A stretch of 64,000 nucleotides of DNA, taken from assembly GCF_000143415.4 (NCBI RefSeq), contig NW_003314266.1, positions 3,149,306 through 3,213,305 on the forward strand, in the 5' to 3' direction. Positions 1-10,545 of this stretch are shown in pieces. The notes beneath the pieces are model-generated. The model was not told the origin of the DNA, made no database searches, and saw nothing but the letters and a program-made list of their open reading frames with translations. The stretch is from Selaginella moellendorffii. Taxonomy: Eukaryota; Streptophyta; Lycopodiopsida; Selaginellales; Selaginellaceae. Each line of letters starts with the position of its first letter. Positions within the stretch are counted from its first letter, which is position 1. Both the position numbers and the translations under genes were made by a program.

Positions 1-1242
1 ACCGATACGGAGCTTTCGTGGGTGGTTTAGAACCCGGAATAACCTCAATCCAATGATCAACCTCACGGCTAGGGGGTAGCCCTGGTGGCAAATCCTTTGG
101 GAAGATATCCTGATTCTGCGCCAACAACTCGAATATCTTCTTTGGTACAGGATCAACCCCGTCGCCAATTCGAGCAGAGTCACCCACACTCTCAGCTTCC
201 ATCACTTGAACCCAAAAGGTCCGACATCCCCTTTTTGCTGCTTTTTGAGCAGCCCTCGCAGTCAGGAACTTTCCATCCCAATCCTTTGAGGAACGCTTTT
301 GCAACTGGAAGGACACATCGGGTCGTCCCTCGGACTTCAACGTGATACGGCTTTGTCCAGCACCATAAATCCCTTTTATATACTTGTTGAAGAAATCCAT
401 ACCAAACACCATCTGAAAATCTGGTATCTTCAACACTACCAAGTCCACTCTTTCTTTCCACTTGGATATCTTTATTGGAACATCACTCACAAACTTTCTG
501 GCTACTTGCCCACCTTCCACAAACCGGAAGTGCATAGGCGACATTTGCTCAGCATTCAATCCTAACAACTTAACTAAGTCTTCGAATATCACGCTGTGCG
601 TAGCTCCCGTGTCAATCATCACTCGGATTCGGTGTCCACGGACAAAGCCTACCAGATACATCAATGGATCAGTGTTTGCATTGACTGCAAGAAAAGCTTG
701 AGGAAAGCAACGAAAGTTACTCACCTCTTCTTCCTCATAGTCTGCATTGACCAACTCGTCAACTCCTTCAGCTTCATCACCACCGTCTTCCCTCATGACA
801 TTAACTCGAGACCTTGTCTTATGCTTGTTGGGACAATCCGAGGACCTATGTCCTGACTCTCCACAATGGAAGCAATGACCCACACTACCCGTTCCGCTAG
901 GAGCAGGTTTTGCAAGTTGCTGTTGCTTGTACCCACCAGGAGGAGGAGCAGAGGGCCTAGGACCAGAAGAAGCTGCTGGTGGTCTCCAACCACCACCACC
1001 TTTATTAACTGTTGCTTGTGAGCCTCCAGGGCAGAACCTGCTTTCCACCCTCTGCTTCCGATCACCTTGTTTATTCCCAGAATTCCTATTCTTGTCCGAG
1101 TTACCAGCATACGGTTGCTGATATTGTTCCATGAGTGAGTGACTAAAGGCAACTTGCTGCGCTGCCTCCTTACACTCCAGGTACGTCTTCGGCTTAAACT
1201 TCAAAATCTCATTGCGAGAAAATGATCTTAAACCTCCAGAAA
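1..1242 (-). CDS. Gag C-terminus, aspartic protease and start of reverse transcriptase
   Basis: One minus-strand frame is open from about 1242 to the window edge. In order it encodes the C-terminal part of Gag, a Gly/Pro-rich linker, a retroviral zinc knuckle CFHCGESGHRSSDC (CX2CX4HX4C, about 833-876) that binds RNA, an acidic linker, and a pepsin-like protease core RVMIDTGATHSV with the catalytic Asp at about 615. It then reaches the pre-RT segment LPPGLPPSREVDHWIEV, typical of Ty3/gypsy polyproteins. It continues the Gag frame at 1228-1944 after a one-base shift, best explained by loss of one G in the run near 1240 (expected Phe-Leu-Gly-Gly-Leu-Arg). Whether the shift is a mutation or a base-calling error cannot be decided here. 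No stop is seen before the left edge. Confidence 0.85.
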
Positions 1243-1944
1243 ATAACTCCGAGCATCTTCGTCACTCATATTTGCAATCATAATGCACTTCTGAGCAAAC
1301 GCATTAACATAATGCATGAGATCCCCTCGCTGCTTTAACCACCACAGCTCCGCACGAAGTCTTAGACCAAGATCATCCAGCAAGTATTCCTTACAGATAC
1401 GAAACCGCATCTTGGTCCAACTTCTAGTCTGCCCTTTTTCAGCACACACTTGGCGCCACCAAGTTTTGGCATGATCGGTGAGAAAGGATTGCACGCACGC
1501 AACTTTCGTACGATCATCTACGTCTGCCGCTATGAAGTAGTTCTCCATATCGTAGACCCAGTCTTCCAAAACCTGATAGTCCCGCATGCCTCTGAAGTTG
1601 GGTGGTTTCGGAGGCTTGAACTTTGAAACTCGTGCAACCAGGGGCGGCTGCAGAACTTCATCGTCCTCAGAACTTGAAGAGGAGTCTGGTTGCTTAGGCT
1701 TAGTTGGTTTAGCTGCCTCAGCTTCTTTCTTCCTCTTCTTGTTCTCCTTCTTTAATTTGCGAATCTCCTTTCGCAAATTCTCGATCTCGACTTCCTGAGC
1801 CGTACGCTGCAACGCCGCAGCATTTGGCTCTTCCTCTTCCGACTCAGCCTCTGCCTCTACCGCAGCATCTCTAGCAGGAGTTTCCTCCTCTTGATTTGCC
1901 CGTCTAGAGGTTTCAGCGTCATCAGCACGGTTCCGTTTCACCAT
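1228..1944 (-). CDS. Gag polyprotein, N-terminal and capsid part
   Basis: I take the Met at 1944 (MVKRNRADDAETSRR) as the start; the open frame continues upstream to 2316 but crosses the PBS and LTR. The protein has an acidic, Lys-rich coiled-coil stretch (roughly residues 20-100), then the retrotransposon Gag capsid domain beginning near FKPPKPPNFRGMRDYQVLE and including WVYDMENYF, HAKTWWRQV and the C-terminal half RGDLMHYVNAFAQ. Gag forms the cytoplasmic particle that packages element RNA. The frame stops at 1228-1230 because of the one-base shift; the downstream frame resumes without loss of the family motif. It lies 178 bp downstream of the PBS, as expected for the first gene of the element. 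Confidence 0.85.
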   Translation of the reverse strand: MVKRNRADDAETSRRANQEEETPARDAAVEAEAESEEEEPNAAALQRTAQEVEIENLRKEIRKLKKENKKRKKEAEAAKPTKPKQPDSSSSSEDDEVLQPPLVARVSKFKPPKPPNFRGMRDYQVLEDWVYDMENYFIAADVDDRTKVACVQSFLTDHAKTWWRQVCAEKGQTRSWTKMRFRICKEYLLDDLGLRLRAELWWLKQRGDLMHYVNAFAQKCIMIANMSDEDARSYFLEV

Positions 1945-2121
1945 CCCACTAGCTGCATGCATGCCTTTATCAGTAACTGAACATGCATACAACGTTCTTA
2001 CCGAATGGTGCAATCCAACTAATCCTACACAGGTCGCTTCGGATCTACTAGAAAAGTCTCTGCGTATGCAACTTAAGTCAGAAAATCCGACAAAAGTTGG
2101 ATAGGAATCGCTGAGACAATT

Positions 2122-2133
2122 CCTCTGATACCA
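2122..2133 (-). other. Primer-binding site, initiator tRNA-Met
   Basis: On the minus strand this reads TGGTATCAGAGG, complementary to the 3' end of plant initiator tRNA-Met, and sits two bases inside the LTR terminus. It primes minus-strand cDNA synthesis and fixes the orientation of the element. Confidence 0.85.
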
Positions 2134-2135
2134 AA

Positions 2136-3099
2136 TGTAGCGCACCTGAATTTTGGAGCCGAACTCCAAGCCCGTTGCGCTACAAAACGAGGGTCCGGTA
2201 CAATCCCATAAGCACCAGCTCCCCGTTTCCAGCACCTGCACGCAAAATGGTGTCAGACGGAGTCTGGCACAATTTTGGCATACTGGTGGCCTAATGCGAG
2301 GAGGAGGGTACTCCACCGACTAGAGCAGCGTGGAGCTTGGGCTTAGACCCAAGCCGGACGCAGAACAAGGAGCGACACAGCCCAGCGGGAGCCAAACTAA
2401 TGTCTCAGGTGGTCGGACATGCATTCCAACCACTATCCCTACTATACATTTGGAACCCCCCACAGCCCCCCCCCCCCCCCCCCCCCCTTGAGGGACACAC
2501 GCTTTGGGCTTTCACCCCAAGCCTCCCTTAGTACCAGGAGTTAGTCTCTGGGACAAGTCCGAAACTTACTAAATATGAAGTGTCTTTAGATTGCGAATTT
2601 GGACATGGGACGAACACCATTGTGTTCAGGCCGATCTCTACATTCCGTAGATATGCCAAATGAGCTAATCTAGACACTTTCCATAAATAGCATTTGGGAC
2701 CGAAATGAGACCAACACAAAGGGTATGATAGCGAGGGTGTTTGGCAGACACGGTAAGCTATCATCTAGCGAATATTGAGGGACTAGTCTCAATACGCGAG
2801 GGTTCTTGCCAAGCCAGTGCAAGACAGAGCAAAAGAGAACTANNNNNNNNNNNNNNNNNNNNNNNNNNNNNNNNNNNNNNNNNNNNNNNNNNNNNNNNNN
2901 NNNNNNNNNNNNNNNNNNNNNNNNNNNNNNNNNNNNNNNNNNATACAGATGCTAAGTCCAGTTTACTAACACTTGGACAAAAGGGGCCAATAAAGGGAAC
3001 CAGCAGTACCGACCTCCTGGTGTCATGGCAGTAAGGAAAGAGTGCCCGTAAGGACTGGTCGACAAGTATCTTTCGATACCCGAAGTCACATTTGCGACA
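2136..3099 (-). repeat. LTR (A) of the autonomous element, 5' LTR
   Basis: Ends read TGTAGCGCAC... and ...TTTGCGACA on the plus strand, so on the element strand the LTR begins TGTCGC and ends GCGCTACA. It contains the family landmarks (the 'GGACATGGGACGAACACC' stretch, a long C run at about 2467-2487, and the inverted start of the U3 region near 3060-3099). It contains a 100-base gap, so its true length is unknown; the intact sibling at 60131 is 1143 bp. It lacks the CACGTG cluster of the non-coding siblings. Confidence 0.85.
2843..2942. other. Assembly gap (100 N)
   Basis: Exactly 100 N inside LTR A, a conventional placeholder for a gap of unknown size. The flanking LTR sequence on both sides is collinear with the LTR at 60131-61273, so what is missing is LTR sequence. 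Confidence 0.95.
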
Positions 3100-4221
3100 A
3101 TAGCTGGGGAAAGCTTTTGACCACAATAGACCTGATGTTTAAAATTCTACCAATCTAAAATAATTTCTAGTTACAAAAACTCATTAAGAATCCTGATTAT
3201 ACATATCTTCTAAAAATATATGTTTTTATAATAATAGATATTGTTAGCTTTAAACAATATTATTAAAGAACCTCTTTGTCTTTATTACATTACACATTAA
3301 AGTGCCCTTGAAATAAATAAAATAGCATTTAATGCAATTATCTATATTGATTCACGAAGAAAATAATATTATAAAATATAATATTATAGAAAAAGTAAAG
3401 ACACTTTTAAAAAGAAGTTTATTTCACCAAATTTATTCTAAGATTGCAATTCTTGCAAGGTGAGACTAATATCTGTTGTTCTAAGGAGATAGTGTCATTT
3501 GCATATTCAAACTTGAAAATTTATGGAGTCATAACTTGTTTATGCCATTTTTGAAAATGGTAAAATGGTTTCAAAACCACAATGACTTTGTATTTGGTCC
3601 AAATGCACCATGTGTCCTAAGTCCCACTTTAGTCACAAATATACCATTGATGTATTAACATTTTATCCCAAGGCCTCCACTTTATCCCATGCCAAATTAG
3701 GTGTTGGGGCTTTAGCTTCAACCCTCCACACTTGTGTGCTCACAAATGCCAATCCTTATTTCTCTCATGCTTAAGTATGGCTTTTATACAAGTAAAGAGA
3801 ATATTTTAAGGATTAAAATATTCCTGGAATCTAATTATCTCGGTGACCATGGACGAACATGCCAAACTCCATCACATACAAGAACCCACAACCAAAGTGT
3901 TAGTATAGACTCCAAGGTGGTACTTTGTGTCAGCAACTGTTGTGAGGAGAAGAAAGCAAAGAAAAACAAAGAAAAGAGAAGGAATATAGAGTTCTGGAAA
4001 ACCAAGTGGGAAAACTTAATAAAAGAACTAAACACTAAAAAAAGAGGAGACAAAGTGGAGAAAAGAAAATTTAAAATGAAACAAAGGAAAAAGAAGAAAA
4101 AGAGGAAAACAAAGAAAAAATAGAAAAGAGAAGTTAGAAACGTGAAACTATAAGACAAGTATTACCTGGACTCTAATTTAAAGCCTTCTCACCTCTGGAA
4201 AGTTCCTCAAATAAGCCCAAT
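3100..4221. other. AT-rich stretch with no gene seen
   Basis: It lies between LTR A and the recognisable part of the old non-coding element. Mostly AT-rich sequence with many stops. A purine-rich run (about 3945-4125) makes a Lys/Glu-rich open frame that I regard as compositional. No domain, splice pattern or repeat boundary was recognised. Confidence 0.6.
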
Positions 4222-7200
4222 TGCTCTCAAAGTTCTAATGTGGTATTTATGTTACATTTTGTCGAATTGAGTTGACATTTGATACTCGTATAAACCTTTG
4301 TAGTAGTGACATAGGCATTGCTAATAGGGTTGCTCAATTGATGATTAAGTCATTGTGATTTTGTGAATAATGTGTTTACAAAGTTGCTTGATTAAATGAT
4401 GATCAACCTTAAAGTGGTTGATAGTGAAGTTAATCTACTTGCACATAGTAGCATTGAAGTAACTTTGACTATGTTCTCAATGGTGATCCATTATGCTAAG
4501 CTTAAGTTGGTTCCTTGGTTTTTTGAATTTGCCTATTAAGATGTTGGGAAGGGTTATAGCATTCCCTTGTTATGGCTTGTTAGTTTATTAGTTAGCACTT
4601 GGAGTAAATTGTTAGATGGGAAGGTGTGTAATTAATGCATTAACATTGCTAACACTTGTAAGTAGAAGTGGCATTGTTATTTCAAGTGATGAGAAATTTT
4701 CCTTAGATCTTAATTTTCCATGACATTTTTTTTATTAGTGTTTTGGCTATACATTGGATCTTGAAAGTGGTTGAAAAAGAGTGTTAGTGCAATGTGGATA
4801 TCCAAAAATATAGTTTTCGTGATCAAGCTTTGGATGTTTATTTTGCATTTTGCAAATGTCGGTGTTGGATGTTAGAAATATGGGCATAATGTTCGATGCT
4901 TAAACATATTGTTAGGTCATAAGATTTATGTTAAGGTGAACCTATGTGAAATTGTTAGTAGGAGGAAGTTGGTTGAGTTTTGAAAGTTTGTATTCCTAGA
5001 CTTAGAGTCATTCTTTTTTTAGGATGGAAAATTTTTCACAAATTTTTTATAACTTTTCCAATGGCTAATCTATTAATCATTTTGCTCAAAAACCATTCTA
5101 TTTTCATAAGCTAATATAAATTAGTGAAGGGGTTGAAGTTGACTTCGGTTAGCTTAAATTTCAGTATATAATTTGTATGATGTGGCCCGAAAGGGATGTT
5201 AACTTTTGGGGTTAAGGCAATTGAGTTGGATAAAGTCTGAAATTAGTGTAAAATAGTGGCCGTTGTAGTTTTCTAGGAAAAGTGACCCTTGTGCTTTTCT
5301 TCTGTAGCATTATGCTTAGTAGTAGGTTATATCTTGCATTTTGCTAAACTCTATGAGAGTAATAAGCTCTCATTGATCCTGATTTGGTCTTGGTAGCCTT
5401 GCGCCTTGGCTGAGGATAGTTATATCCAATTTAGTTGTTTGAAGTTGAGATGTTAGTACCTGTACTATAACTTTGTCTATCCAGAGGTTGTGTACCATAT
5501 GAGCCCATCTCATGGTCTTTACTTTAGTTTTAGTTAAGTGTTGATCATGCATAGCTAGCCGCTTCAAGGCATGCTCAGAGCCCTTAAGTACATGGACAAA
5601 CACAAACCAAATGAGCACTTGAATCTAGTTGAATCACAATAAGCCCATTAATACGTTTAGACACTTTTTGTTGGACAAGTATATAACTCAATGACATGAG
5701 TTTAATATTTGAGTTTTATGAAGGCAAGTTGAAGAATGGTTATTGATTGCTTTGTGACTAATGATTGCTTGTAAATTTTGTCGACGATTGTTGACACTTC
5801 CTTTGCTCAATAAAGATTTATCATTGATGGGCTTGCTTTACTAGATGGTGTTGTAGAAGATCGTGTTGTTAAACTTGCATGGTTTTCCCATGTTGGCATA
5901 ATGATATCACCTTTGTCGATATCATTTGGTTGTGTTTAATCTATAATGTTGGATTACATTAAGTCTTGGACATAATGAATCATTCCTTGATGATATGTTA
6001 TATGTAACTGAGTTTTGCTGAAGGATTGGTCTCGGATACTAAATATAGTATTTTTTACTTTGGTTGCTAGAGAGTTTTGAGTGGTGATTCACTCTTGCTT
6101 TCTTTTAATTTTATTATGGTATTGATGCCATTGAAGTGATGCTTTGTCGTTGACATTATTAGTGTTGAAATTCGAATGAAACGAGATGTTTCTCTGTAAT
6201 ATTGATATTGAGTTTATTAGTATCAATATAGATAGTATTAATAATTTCGCTATAGTTTTATATTATTAGCCTTCATGCATTTTTTAGTTAGCAATTGTAT
6301 TAGTGTTCAAATGAACTAAGTTGAAAGTTTGAGTTAGTTGTGTGCCAAATAAGATTTTTTAGTAAAGGTTGAGCTTTGGCTTTTCCTTGAAAAGTGATTT
6401 AGTCATGAACTATACTAACTTTACAAGAGTAAGAGTTAATGATCAATATTAAAGATGTTAGTTTTTTGTTGAATTTGAGTTGGGGATATATTGATCATTG
6501 ATGATTTCTCTTGTGTTTTTTATGAAGTGAGTTACGTCTTGCTATAGATGGATTCATGGAGGATTGTTTAGTGATCACTTGTTAAATATAGTTTTATTGT
6601 GCTTGGCTTTTGAATTGATGCAAATATACTTTTCATTAACTTTGTATTATGAAGTTTAGCTTATGGATGTGTTGAGAAGGATATTATGGGTTGTACCAAA
6701 ACTCGTGATCATTGTTAGGCAAAACTTTGTTATATACTTCTTCGAGCTTTTGATTCTTTGAGTTTTATGCTCATTATTCTATTTGTTAGAAGTTGTTGAG
6801 GAATGCATTTGTTTTTGCTTATTAGTTTTAATGTTGAAATTAGTATTTGCATCTGGCAATCATTGGTGAAGATTGACTATCATCTAGGATAGTTGGTTAT
6901 CTTTTGTCAAAGGTTTTACTTGATTATTGTTGATGTAGAATAACCTACCGTTCTTTAGGATGGTGGATTATTTCTTTGACAATTATGCATCTCTCTATTG
7001 ATGGGATGATTAATGTTCTTTCATGATGGTTAATTGTTGAATTTGATAGATTTTGGCTTTTCGCATTACCACATTTTCTTTGTGATTTGCTCTAGATTAG
7101 TCTCTTGGGTTTGAGATATTGGTAGGATGTTGCTAATATTCACTTGAGCAACTCTAGTTTCTTGGTATTTTTGACTGGGATTTATTTAGATTAGCTAAGT

Positions 7201-9286
7201 GTAATAGTTGGCATAAACAAGTGTTTATTAGTTTTGCAACATTCATTCTATTTTATTGATTGTTGCTAAGGTTGGTTTTGATAGATTTGGATATTATTTC
7301 CTTTCATGTTGCTTGCCGATCGATGATACTTTATATTCTTTGAGTTATTTTGTAAATTGTTTAGTATATTGTCTACAATATTTGATAGTTAAGTTTTCTC
7401 ATTAAGTTTTTTTGATGATCTACTTGTTTTTGAATTTTTTTGGATAGTGAATCTTATGTTTCCCAACTATAATAATCTTGATGGTTCCTATACTTTAATA
7501 ATAGTTTATCAGATGATAACTTACTTGGAATACTTTAGTGTTCTCATCTAAGATTTATTCACTGGTAATTAAATCTCTAAGATATCATGGTCTCTAACTT
7601 TGATATTGTTTATTTATTGATCTTTAGGTTTAGGCCAGTATAAGCAAACTAGCTTTGGCAATTCATGTGCATAGTAAAATCTTTAGTCATGGGGTAGTTA
7701 CTATCAATTGATCACATCACCCACCTCTCTCTTGATATTCCATATTTCGTTAAAAGAGCATGACTATGTAAACAACTCTAATTGCCTGTTTATAGTAGTC
7801 TATCTAAACTTTATTGATGGGTTTGGTTTCTTTGCTCATGAGGGTTGGGGCCTTTGGCTTCTCTTTCTATGTCTTTACGGGCAAGGGCATATCACATTTT
7901 TTTAAGTTGGGTGATACTTAGAGCAACAAGGGTGGCTAACTTTGTTGGTCATTTCCTTATCGGCAATGGCCGGAAGGTGTTTACATTAGTAGCATATTTG
8001 TGTTAAAGAAAGAAGTTGCTTCTTAACTCATTTAAATTGGTGCATTTCTCACAAAGTGTAAATACTATAAACTTTTTCTACAGTTGTTTTCTTGGTGGTG
8101 TTCTAAACTAGAGTATGCATCGACAAGGATGTCAATCTTCCCTAAAGGGGGGAGAGTGTCGTAAATATGACTTTTGGTATTGAAAGTTATTTGTCGGCTA
8201 GTCCTTTTGGATATTTTTTCCTTACTACCATAACAACAAGACGTTGGTATTGTTGGTCCCTTTTTTAGTCTCTGCCTAAGCTAGTTGAGAAATTGGTCAT
8301 CACATATGCACTTAGACTAGAAGAGCACTAAGGAAAGAAATCCAAAATTGTCATTTAGTTAAACATAGTGATGAGAAACTTATGTTGTTGGCTTGCATTT
8401 GCTTGTGTTAAGAACCCCCACGATATTGAGATTGGTTCCTCAATATTCATTAAATAATAACTTACTGTGTCTACCAAACACCTTCGCTATCATACACCTT
8501 GTGTTAGTACTATTTGGTTCCAATTGTTATTTATGGAAAGTGTCTAGATTTGTTAATTTGGCATATCTATGGAATGTAAAGATTGTCCTAAACACAATGG
8601 TGTTTGTCCTGTGTCCAAATTCACAATCTAATACCATTCCATATCTAGTAAGTTTCGAGTTAATCCCAGTACTAAAGGTAGCTAAGGGTGAAAGCCCAAA
8701 GCGTGTATTCCTCAAAGAGGGGTGGGGGGGGGGCTGTGGGGGGGTTCCAAATATATAATAGGGATAGTGGGTAGGTTGAGCATGGCTGACCAACCTGAGG
8801 TATAGTTTAGCTCCCATTTGCATATCTGTTTTTTTTCTGCATCCAGCTTGGGTCTAAGCCCAAATTCCATACCATGCTAGCTGGTGGAGTACCCATATCC
8901 TCACGTTAATCCACTAGTATGCTAAAATAATGCCAAACTCTGTTTGACTTCGTTTTGTATGTTGGTCCTAACATTACGATGTTGGATGCTCTAAGATTGT
9001 TTTTATGTTGCTCCGTGCTCCTGTCCCTTCACTCTTTGGGCTAAATGCTTAGGAGTTGCTTTGTGCTTCAGTCCCTTCGCTCCTTAGCTCCATGCTTGAG
9101 AGTTTGGCTCCATTCCTTCATTCAGTGGCCAAGGCTTTGAAACTCGGGTTCTACTCCATTGTCCTTGGACACATGGTATGTGGCACATGGCATGTGACAT
9201 GTGGCATATGGAGGATTTAAGTTTTGCTTCATGGTTATCCTATGATAAATTACGATAGGATTAAGGGTGAAAACCACATGCGTTAC
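4222..9286 (+). mobile_element. Old copy of the large non-coding LTR retrotransposon (3' part plus 3' LTR)
   Basis: From about 4222 the sequence is collinear with 55830-59814 (same landmarks in the same order, for example 'TCGAATTGAGTTGACA', the 'GTGGCCGTTG' block and the pre-PPT block at 7908-8156). It has many substitutions, largely transitions. The internal region ends in a polypurine tract at 8141-8156 directly before the LTR at 8157. No gag or pol motif can be read in any frame over nearly 4 kb. The 5' LTR and first ~0.8 kb of internal sequence are missing or unrecognisable. It is the oldest of the recognisable copies. Confidence 0.8.
8157..9286 (+). repeat. LTR (B), degenerate 3' LTR of the non-coding family
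   Basis: Starts TGTCGTAAATATGAC just after the polypurine tract and ends near GCGTTACCA. Collinear with LTR E (53844-54992), including the G run at 8725-8745. The four CACGTG sites of LTRs E and F are present here as CACATG/CATGTG-type variants (9170-9215), the change expected from CpG deamination. Confidence 0.8.
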
Positions 9287-10314
9287 CAATATACTTATCC
9301 ATTTATTGGTAAATGACTACATTTTCCATTTTACTTTAGTCACTTAACGACACCTTTGACCACTTGGAGGAGTCTCACTCACAACCTCCGTAAGTCCTAT
9401 TCTGGACTTAGGGATTTGCTAGCCCCAAGAATGACATCCATGCCGCTCAACCATTGCACTTGGTCCAAGTGCTCCATGTGTCCAATCCCATGACTGACAC
9501 CCCAAGGTACCACTAACATATCAGTCTGTTACACTAAGGCCATGCCCATTCACCTTGGTCACACCAGTGGTCCAACACCACTTGCATCACAGTCCCATCT
9601 CTCAAAGACCGGGCCATCCGTCCATGAGTGATCATCCCAGATCCACTCTTTAGCATCCTTAGGATGCTTACGGGCAGGGGAATAACCTTCCCCAATATCC
9701 CTTTTACATTCCCCACCAAGTCCCTTTCTATCCATGGCTGTATTCGCCAACATTGCCTCTGGATCAAGGTCCACAGGCTCGACCACCAAGTCCCACTATC
9801 CTCTGGGACTTCTCCACTACGTGACCGTGTCCTTGGTCACCACAACAGAGGACTCCTCCTCTTCCTTTCCACAGTCCGGGACTCTGGGACAACATTTCGC
9901 AACACTGTGGCCCTACAAAGCCTCATGGGTACTCTCCCTACCTTCCACCTTTAGGTGCTCTAGCTATGGGCTTAGAGCAAAGTTCCATTGAGCCACGCCA
10001 GGTATCCAAGTAGATAGTGCCACCCATGCTTGGACTCGACCATTCAATCTCCCAGGGGAACTAGAGCCGGCTTTTGAACACTTCACCAAGTTACCCCGTT
10101 TGTCGGTCCGTATTCACTCTAGTTTTGGACTTCCCAGTGGTCAGCTCATCACCCAACACCTGGGTACAGCCTTCCTAGGCCAAACTGGCCTTTCCTGGCT
10201 AAACTAGCTCCACTAGGATCCAACCCCCACACTCTCCCTACTATACTTTTGGAACCCCCTACAGCCCCCCCTCCTGGGGGATGATCACTTTGGGCTTTCA
10301 CCCAATTTCCTGTA
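9287..10314. other. Decayed LTR-element sequence, no intact gene
   Basis: About 9300-9420 matches a ~120-bp block also found at 52970-53085, probably an LTR end of another element. A block at about 9690-9885 recurs in diverged form at about 11960-12150. On the minus strand near 9870-9930 a short Cys/His stretch (GHSVAKCCPRVPDC) could be the remains of a zinc knuckle. About 10220-10314 resembles the minus-orientation LTR family (poly-C block followed by GCTTTGGGCTTTCACCC-like sequence). No reading frame is convincing. Confidence 0.5.
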
Positions 10315-10545
10315 TTAGTATTTGGACTCGGACTCGGACTCAGACTCGAACTCAGTCTCGGTCTCAGTTTTGGACTCGAACTCGGTCGCGGTCTTCGTCT
10401 TGGTCTCGGTCTCGGTCTCGGTCTCGGTCTTGGTCCTGGTTCCATCTCGGACTCCATCTCGAGTCCATCTCGGACTCCATCTCAGGTCCATCTCAGACTC
10501 CATCTCGGACTCCATCTCGGGTCCATCTTGGACTCCATCTCGGGT
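10315..10545. repeat. TCGGNC / TCCATCTCGGAC satellite-like tandem repeat
   Basis: Two adjacent tandem arrays. About 10322-10440 has a six-base period around TCGGTC/TCGGAC. About 10441-10545 has a 12-base period around TCCATCTCGGAC/GGT. Both strands are open in several frames because of the period (Ser-Asp and Arg-Pro/Thr-Glu repeats), but this is repeat composition rather than a gene. It lies just after an LTR fragment, so it may be a repeat inside an LTR. Confidence 0.8.

Larger units (their letters stand above)
1..3099 (-). mobile_element. Autonomous Ty3/gypsy LTR retrotransposon, 5' part (runs off left edge)
   Basis: Read on the minus strand this is LTR, primer-binding site, leader, gag, zinc knuckle, protease and the first residues of reverse transcriptase, in the normal Ty3/gypsy order. 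The rest of pol lies beyond position 1. The LTR (2136-3099) has TG...CA ends. It shares its body with the LTRs of the non-coding family at 8, 14, 54 and 60 kb, although the roughly 120 bp next to the PBS differ. The coding part is open apart from one frameshift, so it is much younger than the other gypsy relics here. It is the best candidate in the window for the enzyme source of the non-coding family. Confidence 0.88.

Noticed and set aside
2761-3126. Open frames passing through the N block on both strands
   Set aside because: Translated X residues across an assembly gap inside an LTR; not a gene.
3734-4123. Lys/Glu-rich open frame ending in a long basic run
   Set aside because: It arises from a purine-rich stretch; the opposite strand is open as a Phe/Leu/Ser run for the same reason. 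No domain, no splice sites, no copy elsewhere.
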